From: Bradyrhizobium sp. CIAT3101 | GTDB lineage: Bacteria; Pseudomonadota; Alphaproteobacteria; Rhizobiales; Xanthobacteraceae | Direction: 5' to 3' | Length of the DNA stretch: 64,000 nt | NCBI RefSeq assembly: GCF_029714945.1 | Contig: NZ_CP121634.1 | Coordinates: forward strand, 8,887,001 to 8,951,000 | Part shown: one piece after another, positions 15,796 to 24,803 of the stretch | Numbering within the stretch: the stretch's first letter is position 1 | Layout: each line of letters begins with the position of its first letter | Notes under the pieces: generated by a model | Told to the model about the DNA's origin: nothing | What the model saw: only the letters and a program-made list of their open reading frames with translations | Database searches by the model: none | Position numbers and translations under genes: made by a program

Positions 15796-17448
15796 ATGAA
15801 AGGCAGGATACTGCTCTCCACCATCTTGCTTCTCCTTTTGCAGAGCACCGCCGCATTTGCCTGGGACGCTTTCGGCCACATGGAGGTGGCCCAGATCGCA
15901 TGGGACAGGCTGACGCCATCTGTGCGTGCGCGCGTCTCCGAACTGCTGAGGCTCAACCCGCAATACGTCGCTTGGGCAACGAACGTGCCGGCGCATAAGC
16001 AAGATCAGGTTGCCTTCTTGCGCGCCTCAACGTGGCCGGACTTCATCCGCGGCGCACGCGGCTATATTTCGGATGGGAGTGAAGGGGGCAACCGTCCGCC
16101 TCCCGGCCCGGAAGCCGCGCAAAACATCGGCTACTCCGATCTGTTTATGCACAAATACTGGCATTTCGTTGACCTACCGTTCTCTCCAGACGGTACAACG
16201 CTTGAGGATCCACCGTCCCCGAATGCCGGAACGCAGATCGCGCTCTTTCGTAAAGCGCTCTCATCGGAGCTCACAACCAACGACGTAAAATCTTACGATC
16301 TTTCCTGGCTGATCCACCTCGTCGGTGACGTACACCAGCCCCTCCATGCGACATCACGCTTCACGACCGGCAAACCGCATGGAGATGCGGGCGGCAATAG
16401 CGTGACCATCGACTGCGGGGGCTGCGAGGCCATCACTGGTTTTGGCACGACGCGGCAGGCGTTGGCGATAGCGCAGACGACGCCGCGGCGGCCGCCCGGT
16501 TGTTGCCTCCAGCCGACCCGAGACAGGCAGCCGTCAGGGATGAAAACGTCTGGATCGTGGAGAGCTTTGAACTCGCCAAGGCCGTTGTCTACCAGGCGCC
16601 CATTGGGCCCGGGACCGGAAGCTACAGCTTGGACGCTCCCTACAAACAGAGGGCATCTGAACTCGCGAAACAACGAATATCACTAGCGGGAGTCCGGCTT
16701 GGAAACCTCATCAATTCCGCTCTAGCCTCGCCAGTCAGTCCTCGACTCGGATGTGATGGACTACCTGCCCTTCCGGCGGAGGCTCTCGGCGATTCCGAAA
16801 ACATTGATTTCGTAAAGAAGCGCCTCCTTCGATATCGCTGCGACAAGTACGATGGCGAGATCGCGAAGGTGATCGACGACGCGCTTAAATGGGTCGCCTC
16901 GCGCGCTGGTCAAGTCACGCGTCCAGCTATCGTACTTGATATCGACGAGACGTCGCTTTCAAATTGGCCGCGGATCTTCCGGGACGACTACGCCTACATT
17001 CCGAATGGGCGTTGCGATTTCGAAAAGGTTGGCGACCCCTGCGGAGACCTTGATTGGCAACAAGGTGGACTGGCAAAAGCCATCGGGCCAACATTGCGGC
17101 TCTATGAGTTCGCGAGATGCACTGGACAGCCAGCACCGTGCACTCCCATCGAGGTGTTCTTTGTGACGGGTCGACGGGAGGCCGAACACAACTACGAGAT
17201 GGCAAGTGCCTGGACGCTCAGGAATTTAGAGCAGGCAGGATATTCAGGCCTAATGCGTGACCCATCTCTATGTTCGTGACACGGCCTCAACCGGTAGCGC
17301 ATCAGAATTCAAGACGGTGGCGAGAAGCGACATCGAGAACAAGGGTTTCAGCATCATTGCCAACGTCGGTGACCAGTGGAGCGACTTGGTGAACGGACAC
17401 GCTGAAATGGCTTTCAAGCTGCCAAACCCGTTCTACTTCATTCCCTGA
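15796..17448 (+). pseudogene. S1/P1-type nuclease fused to class B-like HAD acid phosphatase, two frameshifts
   Basis: A signal peptide (15796; ribosome site AAGGGG at 15784-15789) ends before AWDAFGHMEVA, where the mature N-terminal Trp and nearby His are zinc ligands of S1/P1 nucleases. More metal-binding His lie in HKYWHFVDLP and IHLVGDVHQPLH. At about 16430 the frame shifts; the next frame continues HHWFWHDAAG and runs through a nuclease end to a HAD phosphatase with the DxDxT motif DIDETSLSN (about 16936). At about 17255 it shifts again to finish NVGDQWSDL to FYFIP. The natural product, about 550 residues, would be exported, degrade nucleic acids and dephosphorylate the nucleotides. As written, only the nuclease half is made. 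Confidence 0.82.
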
Positions 17449-17453
17449 CCCGC

Positions 17454-17488
17454 AAAAAAATATGGCCGCCCTCGCAGGGGGCGGCCAT
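17454..17488 (-). terminator. Rho-independent terminator of the MBL-C25 operon
   Basis: On the minus strand a 9-bp GC-rich stem (17488-17480 with 17470-17462; ATGGCCGCC / GGCGGCCAT) is followed by AT and then seven T (17460-17454). It lies 22 nt after the stop of the 105-codon gene at 17510. Confidence 0.8.
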
Positions 17489-17509
17489 CAAAACGTTGCG
17501 GCGCAGCAA

Positions 17510-17827
17510 TCAACCTTGTGTGCCGACGATCTTGTTTCCGGAGATCACAAACGTCTTGGCGTTGACGTCGGTATCTTTCGTACCCTTCTTCTTCGCCCGG
17601 ATCAGAATTGAATGTTCTGACTCAGAGATCTGGGATTGGCCGGGATCAGCTCTGTAAGTCTTACTGGAATCTGTCGCGAATTTGCGCTTCAGCACATCGT
17701 CCTCCGGCGCCACTCGCTGCGGCTTCGACAGCGGAACCGCGGAATCGATTCCACGATCGGAAGAGTCCAATTCTTCCCAATTTCCGAAGGGACCGCTGAA
17801 GTTCATTTTTCCAGCCATGACCGCCAC
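17510..17827 (-). CDS. Small partner protein of the MBL-C25 gene
   Basis: This 105-residue hydrophilic protein (MAVMAGKMNFSGPFGNWEEL near the start, ending KTFVISGNKIVGTQG) has no recognised domain, signal peptide or membrane segment. An internal ATG five codons in (17815) is an alternative start. It follows the MBL-C25 gene by 34 nt on the same strand and ends just before a terminator, so the two form a two-gene operon. A small soluble partner of a cytosolic caspase-like protein could be its substrate or inhibitor. That is inference only. Confidence 0.65.
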   Translation of the reverse strand: MAVMAGKMNFSGPFGNWEELDSSDRGIDSAVPLSKPQRVAPEDDVLKRKFATDSSKTYRADPGQSQISESEHSILIRAKKKGTKDTDVNAKTFVISGNKIVGTQG

Positions 17828-17861
17828 CTCTCAAGAGAGCTAGGGTGCATCATATAATGTC

Positions 17862-20402
17862 TCACCAGCCTAATCCAAGACAGGTAAATTGTCTCAGAAT
17901 CTTGTTTTCGATTGCAACTTCTTCGATCTTCGTCCGGCCGTGCGGCATACCCTTAATATAGTCGATTTTTGCCCGAAAGAGGGCCTCGGCGGGCTTGCTT
18001 CCAGATCGGATGTACTTCCAGAAAGCTGAATGCATCGGCGCCCCGAAGAAGTTCAGATCCCCGTCCACGGGGGAATAGTGGGCTCCGGTGCACCCCACGA
18101 AGGCCGAGGCCCCCGCTTCAAGGAAGGATAGGGCGATCGACTGAGCCGGCGTAACGACCTGAATGGGGTCGCCGGCCCGGTAGGCCGCTGCGCGCGTCCG
18201 AACGGTCAGGGCCCCCCAGCAGCAACCCGCAAAAATGATGGCTCCACACTGCTTTGGGACGTTATTGACCGTCATGGCCTCGAGCATGTCCCCCGCCGTC
18301 TCGCCCCAAAATCGAGATGTATCGGTGTCGGACCCATGCAGCATCAGATAGATATGCTCCAAAGTCAGGTCGCCAGGGACGGCACTTGAGTGCACTTGCT
18401 CCGAAGTAAACATCGCTCCGGCGCCCGCCAAGCTCGCATAGATAGGCTCAGCGAACGGACGGACGAAATTCCGCAAACCGAACCGCCCAGCCGGCGGGGC
18501 CGACGCGGTTTGAAGCGCCGCGACCACAACGCTGGCGGTGTGACCGTCCGGGATACGAGAGACCGGTACGTCCGCAAGTTGGTCACCGTCCAAATCGCCG
18601 TAGCTTTGGTCGCTCCAAACGATGAAATTGTCGGGGTCGTTTCTGGCACTTGCACCTATGCTGGCGCGCAGGCTGGGCGGCAACGTATCGTATCTTTCCG
18701 AATGAACCACGTCGTACCCACCCAGGAGGACGACACCCTTCGGGGAGGAATTGCGTGCCTCGCGACGGATAGCGGCAAAACCGTCCGTCTCCCGCGCCAG
18801 GTCAACGACAACCTGCTTCGAGCGAAGGAAGGCCAGCGTGCTCGATGCCTCCGTCTCGCCGATGTTGTCGGCGAGCTTTTTGGAGTTGGTGACAAACAGT
18901 AGATCGGTCAGATCGCTACGAAAGTTTTTTTTTGAATCGCCCCGGCCTGGTTTCACGACGGCTTGATCGCCATCGTCATCGGGATTGATCTCCACAGTGA
19001 TCGTTACTTTTGTCTTGGTATGGGGGATTCTCGCGATGATTTCCACTTCCTCGCCGGCGATACGCCGCACGACCGCCTCGCCTCGGCGAACGGGAGGTTG
19101 ATTAGACTCCGACAGAATTGGCTTGGTCGAAGACGGCGGAGTGCCCTGCCCCTGAGTGGTCTGAGGAACTTCCTCTTCCTCCTGCTCCTGTTCTGGAAGA
19201 ACGTCCTTTGAATTCGGACTTGCATCGTCCATATCGCCTTCGGCGATCTTGACCTGCAACTTCGAGCGCGGGAACGACACTGTGATCGTGCCGTTTCGGT
19301 CTGTGCGGGCCCAGTGATACTTATCCCGGATGCTATCGAGGAGTTCGAGCACGCCGGAATCCGGATGTTTGGGATCTCCGCGTCCTGTCGAGATACCAAA
19401 GGCTTGAACACCCTCGAAAGCCTTAAGAACCGTCTCGTCGAAGCCGTTGTAAGATGCATGATGGGGAAGCTTCACGAACTGGTATGGTCCGTTCTTTGTG
19501 ATAGCTTCGAGCACGGTCGCCATCTCGTCGTTCAGGTTTGGCACTTCGGGCACTGCGAGTTGCATATCACCAGTAAGCAAGATCTTCTGACCGTCCGCGC
19601 CCAGGCTTAAGACTATGCTCTGATCGTTCAGCGCGGCACCCGGACCAACCATGTCGAGGTATTGACGGAGATCGTCCGTCGCAGCATCGCTGGGTATCCC
19701 GCTCGATCCGAAGACGAGAGCCTTGTAAAGGTCGGCCGCATCAAGCTGCGCGTCAGCCTTGCGAATATTGTCAGCCGCGCGCCTTGCCTTGTTCTTAAGC
19801 CGCTTCAGGTTGTCGCTGCATATCTGCAGATGATCTGCACTAGGCCCCAGAATTTTGAGGTCAAAATCGGAGAAATCCTTCTCGATCAGCGTCACCGCCC
19901 TCGAAGGGCCCGTATAGCGGACAATTTTGGTCTTATCGGCTTTCAATTTCGCCAACATCGCCGAGTAGTTTGAAGAAAGGGTCGCGGCGTCGGTCAGGAA
20001 TTCATCAAGCGCCGAACCGCTCAAATCGGGCTGTGGCTCCTCGACGATGGCCGCTACGACTTTGGCTGTCTCCGCATCGGCGGCGGCGTCTTCACCATCC
20101 GTCGGAAAGCCGAGCGACTCGTCGGCCACCAGGGCTGTTTCGAATTCGATGGTGCCGTCCTGCACCATTTTGGGCAGACACCCGATGTGATCCGAGTGAC
20201 AATGAGTGACGACTAGCAGATTGATTTTAAACGGCGGCTTACCCAAGATTTCAGCGATCTGATCTGGAATGGACGGCGTTTCGCCGCTGGATTTCCAGTC
20301 CCCCGGATGGGCTCCATCGATCAGAATGCTTCGATCACCCTGCACGGCCAATATGCAATCGCCGTAGATCTTCGATCCCATGTCGAGAAGGTACAATTTC
20401 AT
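17862..20402 (-). CDS. Metallo-beta-lactamase-fold domain fused to gingipain/caspase-like (C25, clan CD) protease
   Basis: This is an 846-residue cytosolic protein. The N-terminal third is an MBL hydrolase with HCHSDH at residues 67-72 (HxHxDH), LTGDMQLA and PHHASYNG, resembling ComEC-type MBL domains. An acidic, Glu/Pro/Gln-rich linker follows at about 400-450. The C-terminal half has the C25 signature YGDLDGDQLADVPVSRIP, a catalytic His in LMLHGSD (His689) and Cys in FAGCCWGA (Cys727 or 728). No signal peptide is present, unlike secreted gingipains. I chose the ATG at 20402, which has GAGGGG 8 nt upstream; the frame is open to 20432. It is the first gene of a two-gene operon. A role in an intracellular conflict system is inferred from this architecture and the island. 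Confidence 0.85.
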   Translation of the reverse strand: MKLYLLDMGSKIYGDCILAVQGDRSILIDGAHPGDWKSSGETPSIPDQIAEILGKPPFKINLLVVTHCHSDHIGCLPKMVQDGTIEFETALVADESLGFPTDGEDAAADAETAKVVAAIVEEPQPDLSGSALDEFLTDAATLSSNYSAMLAKLKADKTKIVRYTGPSRAVTLIEKDFSDFDLKILGPSADHLQICSDNLKRLKNKARRAADNIRKADAQLDAADLYKALVFGSSGIPSDAATDDLRQYLDMVGPGAALNDQSIVLSLGADGQKILLTGDMQLAVPEVPNLNDEMATVLEAITKNGPYQFVKLPHHASYNGFDETVLKAFEGVQAFGISTGRGDPKHPDSGVLELLDSIRDKYHWARTDRNGTITVSFPRSKLQVKIAEGDMDDASPNSKDVLPEQEQEEEEVPQTTQGQGTPPSSTKPILSESNQPPVRRGEAVVRRIAGEEVEIIARIPHTKTKVTITVEINPDDDGDQAVVKPGRGDSKKNFRSDLTDLLFVTNSKKLADNIGETEASSTLAFLRSKQVVVDLARETDGFAAIRREARNSSPKGVVLLGGYDVVHSERYDTLPPSLRASIGASARNDPDNFIVWSDQSYGDLDGDQLADVPVSRIPDGHTASVVVAALQTASAPPAGRFGLRNFVRPFAEPIYASLAGAGAMFTSEQVHSSAVPGDLTLEHIYLMLHGSDTDTSRFWGETAGDMLEAMTVNNVPKQCGAIIFAGCCWGALTVRTRAAAYRAGDPIQVVTPAQSIALSFLEAGASAFVGCTGAHYSPVDGDLNFFGAPMHSAFWKYIRSGSKPAEALFRAKIDYIKGMPHGRTKIEEVAIENKILRQFTCLGLGW

Positions 20403-20868
20403 CGGTTGGCCCCTCATCAATATTCTTTTCAAATAGCGCTGGCTGCCGAACGGTTAGCAGTATGCTCGGGCGTCGGACCGCACTTCGCTTGGCATTTGTA
20501 CGATGAGTCGAAAGACAGTTTTGCGACTGCCTGTCCTCAAGAGGCAGTCGACAATCCTTAATCAGAGAATGTCCGCGGGTCGTCGCTGGCGAGCTTGATT
20601 TAAAATTTTCTGGTTAGTTGTATCGTAGTATAACAACCACCTATTTCAAGAGAAATTGTGGATGGTCTCAGCGGAGCAAGATGCTCGAGCCTGAGCAAGG
20701 GCGTGGTCTTGACAGTCTGGCGACGCAGCAAGCCCTTGTTGTGGTGCAATTGCTTGCGCGGCCGTGCCGCCAAAACAGTTTCGGCACAGACTATGCTCTC
20801 CTGTCGGACGCCTGGGCAGCAGCGGTAGCTGCCGAAATTAATGCATCCATAAGACCAGAGGGGACGTC
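20403..20868. other. Divergent intergenic region
   Basis: No supported gene lies between the MBL-C25 gene and the DUF2252 pseudogene. The 20590-20650 part is AT-rich and may hold the DUF2252 promoter, but I cannot define the boxes. Confidence 0.35.
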
Positions 20869-21920
20869 ATGTCCTTCGTCGACGTAAATGCTTCGTACGA
20901 GACTTGGATGCGTACCCAATGCGAAGTGGTGGAAAAGGACCTGGAACGCAAGCACGAGCGAATGAAAGAGAGCCCGTTTCTTTTCTTTCGCGCGACATTT
21001 TTCAGGTGGCGACACATGCTGAGTTTGTCTACGCCGGAGCTGTTTGATCTGCCGGCGCCCTTCGCAGTGGGCGACTCGCATGTCGAGAACTTCGGAACGT
21101 GGCGCGATGCCGAGCAACGCCTGGTCTGGGAGCGAACGATTATGACGACGCCGACCACATCCCGTTTGCGTCGGACCTGCTACGCCTCGCTGTCAGCGTA
21201 CGCTTAGCTGAATTCGGGTTGAGCAATCGAGATGCCGCGGAGGCGATAATCGGTGGATACAAGGAAGGTCTGAGCGAACCGCGGCCAACGCTTCTGGACG
21301 ATAAGGAGCGCTGGATGCGGCAATACGTCGCCGTGTCCGATGAAGAAAGGAATGAATTCTGGGATGCGTTGCCGCATATGCCTGATGCCGACCCGCCTCA
21401 GACCGCCCGAACCGAACTTCTTTCGAGCCTTCCTCCAGGCGCCCAATTGGAGCGGTTTGCGCGGAGACGTAAGGGCGGCGGCAGTCTCGGGCGACCAAGG
21501 TTTGTCGCAATCGCGCGCTGGCAGGGAGGATTTGTCGTCCGCGAAGCAAAGGCTCTTATTCCCTCCGGCTGGAGTTGGTCAGAAGGCGGATCGGTTGACC
21601 CAACCCAACTTAGCGCGATCATCCTTGGACCCTCGCGTTCACCGGACCCATTCCTGCGAGTAGGCAGTCACTTTCTAGTTCGTCGCATTTCGCCTGACGC
21701 GCGGAAAGTGGAGCGGAGTTCGGCGTTCGACCGCAAGCTCGACGCTAAGCTCTTGAGCGCGATGGCGTTGGAAATCGGTTCAATCCACTCTCAAAGTTCT
21801 GGGCTTTCGAGCGCTATCTTGGAATGCAAAATCTTGCGCGACGGCACCTGGCTCAACGAAGCTGCAAAAGAGCTCGCAGGATTAGTTCAGGCGGATTACG
21901 AAGAATGGAAAGCTATCTGA
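20869..21920 (+). pseudogene. DUF2252 protein gene with a one-base deletion
   Basis: Two overlapping frames make one DUF2252 protein of about 350 residues. The first (20869-21125) ends with the family motif GDSHVENFGT and continues RLVW. The second continues GANDYDDAD, then VVREAKALIPSGW and HSQSSG. At about 21127 the sequence TGGGAGCG lacks one G; with TGGGGAGCG it reads R-L-V-W-G-A-N-D-Y-D. DUF2252 has a protein-kinase-like fold of unknown substrate. The start at 20869 has GAGGGGA 5 nt upstream. The loss is in a G-run, so it could be slippage in vivo or a read error. Confidence 0.8.
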
Positions 21921-22070
21921 CGCGGCAATAGATAATCGTCAAAGGACAGCCTTAACGATCGCAAACTGCGGCTTGGTGGAGATCAGCTCGGTCGTGTTCG
22001 TCGCGGGGTTGAGGCGCACAGCGGACAAATAGAGTGGCTTGCGGATAGATTCAGCATAGGTCTGTACATG

Positions 22071-22951
22071 CTAGGCGAAGCTGGGCGACCAGAAGCTCAG
22101 CCGGCGCTCCTCGATAATCGGACGATAGGTGTACCAAAAGTCCACGAGGTGCGAATCCAATTGCGGCGACGTCGAGCACTGCCACTTGCTGCGGCACTCG
22201 TCGTAGTCTTCGTAGAAGTTAGCGATACCTTCCAGGTCGCGAGACAACTCGGCAGACTTGTGATTCGCCGCGACCTTCAGCACAAGCGCGCGATAATCAC
22301 TGTAGGTCGTCGCTTTCTTGATGTCCGCTTCCTGCTGAACGAGATAGCGAGCGTTCAGACTGTTCTCCGGCGGATAGACCGAGCTGTCGTACCTAGAATG
22401 CAGCTGCGGCGTTCGGTCCTTCAGCGTCAGAATCACGCCCGTGCCCAGGAACGCAAGGCTCATCAAAGTGACCACCAGCACGATGACGAACTGCATGCCG
22501 GGCGTCAGGCGCGAAAGCAGTTGCATGGCGAGCAGCAGAGGCACGACAGCGAAGATGAAGATTTGGGGGAGAACCGGGCTAGTGGGGCTGGTCTGCACGA
22601 ACACGAAGGCGAGGATCGCCAGCACGCCAATGCCGTACTGGAGCCTGGTCCGGAAGGCCGGCACAGCCTTGACCACGCCCGTCAGGAATTCACTCAAGTT
22701 CCCCTCCTGTTGAAGCAGAGCGGAGACTACCTCGACGACGTCGCGCAAGTGCCCAGCGAAACGGGACACGGACTCATTGGCGGAGCCCTCTTGGGCTGGC
22801 TCGGACTAGGCGCGACTGTTTGGGTGACCGTCTTGACGCCATTGCTCAAATCCCTGCCGGCCTGGTCGAAGAAATTCCTCGCCTCTGCGGCTCCGGCGAC
22901 GAGCGCGAACACAGACGCCGCGATGAACGTCTTCGAAAAGATGCTGATCAT
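22071..22951 (-). pseudogene. Membrane protein with signal-like N-terminus, split by a frameshift
   Basis: The 5' frame (from the ATG at 22951) starts MISIFSKTFIAASVFALVAG, a clear signal sequence, and continues FFDQAGRDLSNGVKTVTQ. Near 22800 a second frame takes over as EPAQEGSANESVSRFAGHL and runs to 22071. That part has three hydrophobic segments (about 35-55, 60-80 and 90-115 from the GTG at 22769) and a Cys-containing soluble tail. Taken together they form one protein of about 290 residues. Alternatively, two overlapping genes could be read. I do not recognise the family. Confidence 0.5.
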
Positions 22952-22978
22952 TGGACGCTCCCTCCTGCTTCGGACCAT

Positions 22979-23685
22979 CTAATCAACCTGGAGCTGAACC
23001 GTGGTTGAACAAACGCTCCCGCTGAACGATGTGACGGCCTGCATTGCCTCACTCACGTAGGGACGCCGCCATGGCGACGCCAGCGAGAGTGCAAGGTGCA
23101 CAAGACCGTGCGGCGCAACAGGTGGAGCAGCCGAGAGTTGCGCACTATGTCGCAGGTGTGCTCCGGGCGGCTTTCGGCACATTAGCGACATTTCATCTTG
23201 CGACGGCGATGACAATCGCTGCTTGCATCGAGCAAGTTGGCGTGCACACCGCCTTACCGACTGGTCGGTCGTCGCCGCGTTTTGCAGTTGGCTCCCGAGT
23301 GGAGGTTGGTGCTACGCACGGGGTTTAATTGCCCGGTTCCCAAGGAGGTCGTCGTTCGTGCGGTTCCAAAACGAGAAGGGCCGATCCGGCCGGATATCGC
23401 CCGGTTCCTTATTGAGACTTATAGGTTTTTGAGCAGTTTCGGCCGATTTAACACCTTGAAAACCAATTGAAACCGCCCATTTAGGAGGAAAGCCTAACGC
23501 CCCGTAATCAAAAGAATCTGCTTGGAAGAACCGGGGGTAGCCTGTAGGGTTATCTCCGTGGGAAGTGATTTGAGGTGAGAACGGCCTCCTCACGCGCCTC
23601 GCTCATCTAGTGAGGCAAAGTAGCCGGAAGGCGAAGAGATCCAGGTTGGCATCTGGCAAACTATTTCCCGAACTTATTCTACGAC
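22979..23685. other. No supported gene
   Basis: Several short frames occur on both strands. The best is a 93-codon minus-strand frame at 23312-23593, but none has a known domain, a credible start or a ribosome site. This is probably decayed island DNA. Confidence 0.35.
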
Positions 23686-23714
23686 TTAGGGCCCTGCCGT
23701 AGGCGGGGCCCTAA
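23686..23714 (-). terminator. Strong hairpin at the 3' end of the PBECR-like gene
   Basis: TTAGGGCCC (23686-23694) pairs with GGGCCCTAA (23706-23714), and GCC-GTA-GGC closes the top. The gene's TAG (23713-23711) lies inside the stem. There is no long T-run, so it may act as an mRNA-end stabiliser or a bidirectional terminator. Confidence 0.55.
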
Positions 23715-24208
23715 GCGTTTGGGGCGACCTTCAAGAACCCCTTCTGGCGCCGGCTTTCGATCTTCTCCGCCTTCACGGGGTAGAAGCTCAAGACGTGGTA
23801 TCGGCCCTGCTCATCACGGTCGAGATTGATCGCAACCAAAACCATACTGTCTGCGGCAACGACGCGACTGATCAGCTCGATGCCCGGGTTTTTGTGGTCA
23901 TCCCCGATATAGAGGGGATCGGTGACGATCCCCGACAGATACGGCAGGCATAGGAGGAACTCCTTCGAATGGCGGCGCTCGGCGTGAACCTGAGCACCGA
24001 CGCTGAAGACCACGTCTCCCGCCGCGAGCTCCATTTCAAGCGCCGCGTTGATCTTGGCGACAGGCAGTGGCCCTAGAGACAGCTCTTTGCGCCTCTCGCG
24101 CTTGGGCTTATTTGCGCGGTCGCCGCGCCTTACCTCCTGCTTCATACTGCGAAACGGCGTCCATTTGTTCTTGGGCTGGCGTGTTCGATTCAGTCTCGAA
24201 CACACCAA
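23711..24208 (-). CDS. Possible PBECR-type (barnase/EndoU/colicin-like) RNase
   Basis: The 165-residue frame opens with a Lys/Arg-rich region (residues 1-45; an ATG at 24145 is an alternative start). The core follows: FLLCLPYLSGIVTDPLYIG, then IELISRVV, VLVAINLD and YHVLSFYPVK, ending RRQKGFLKV. This order resembles PBECR-type nuclease domains of phage heads and polymorphic toxins. Confidence is moderate because I compare from memory. No immunity gene is obvious; the broken frames upstream on the same strand (24223-24727) could include one. Confidence 0.5.
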   Translation of the reverse strand: MVCSRLNRTRQPKNKWTPFRSMKQEVRRGDRANKPKRERRKELSLGPLPVAKINAALEMELAAGDVVFSVGAQVHAERRHSKEFLLCLPYLSGIVTDPLYIGDDHKNPGIELISRVVAADSMVLVAINLDRDEQGRYHVLSFYPVKAEKIESRRQKGFLKVAPNA

Positions 24209-24222
24209 AACGGATCACCCGT

Positions 24223-24727
24223 TTAGGCCGATGAGCCACCCAATTTCAACCACCTCAAAAATCCGATCGCATCTCTCTCGATCCGGAACTCGCGATTGGC
24301 ATTTGTTCGATCAAAGGCCTGCGCAAGTGTTTCGGCAAAGCCGGCCAATCGAAATATCTGTTCGTTAGTCGTATATCGACCCGCCGGGTAGATTCCGCCG
24401 CGGGGCATCGAATGGTCCGCCGAGAAAGAAGCCGAGACATTCTACGACCGGCGCCACATATTCTGCTGCCTCGCCGTTTGAAGCGCGCGTGAAGAGCTCC
24501 AACGGAAGAGCGAGCAGTCGGCCAAATGGCCGCGGGTGGATCGAAAAACGCGCCGAAATCGGAAAGCCGAATTCGACCGCCATCGTCGCGAAGATCGCAC
24601 GCTGAACGTGGCCGTTCCCATCTAGGAAAGGATGAATCTCGCCGAACCAACAAAATACATGGGCTAAGGCAAAAAGCTTTTGGTAGTCTCCTGAATAGGC
24701 ATGTGACTTGGCCGTCCTGAGCGCCAC
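24223..24727 (-). pseudogene. Fic-domain remnant
   Basis: A frame from a GTG at 24727 to 24365 contains the Fic loop HPFLDGNGHVQR, with His in place of the first Arg of HxFx(D/E)GNGRxxR, followed by further Fic-like helices. An in-frame TAA lies about 60 nt upstream, so the N-terminal part of the fold is missing. After 24365 a second frame (24408-24223) carries GGIYPAGRYTTNEQIFRLAG and more helical sequence that may be its displaced C-terminus. Fic enzymes transfer AMP or other groups from nucleotides to proteins. This copy is probably inactive. Confidence 0.6.
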
Positions 24728-24803
24728 GTGCGCGGCGCAATCATCACTTCCGATCCGCAGCGAGATCCTACTGACAACAATTCCGGCGGCCTCTCCTTAG
24801 CGA

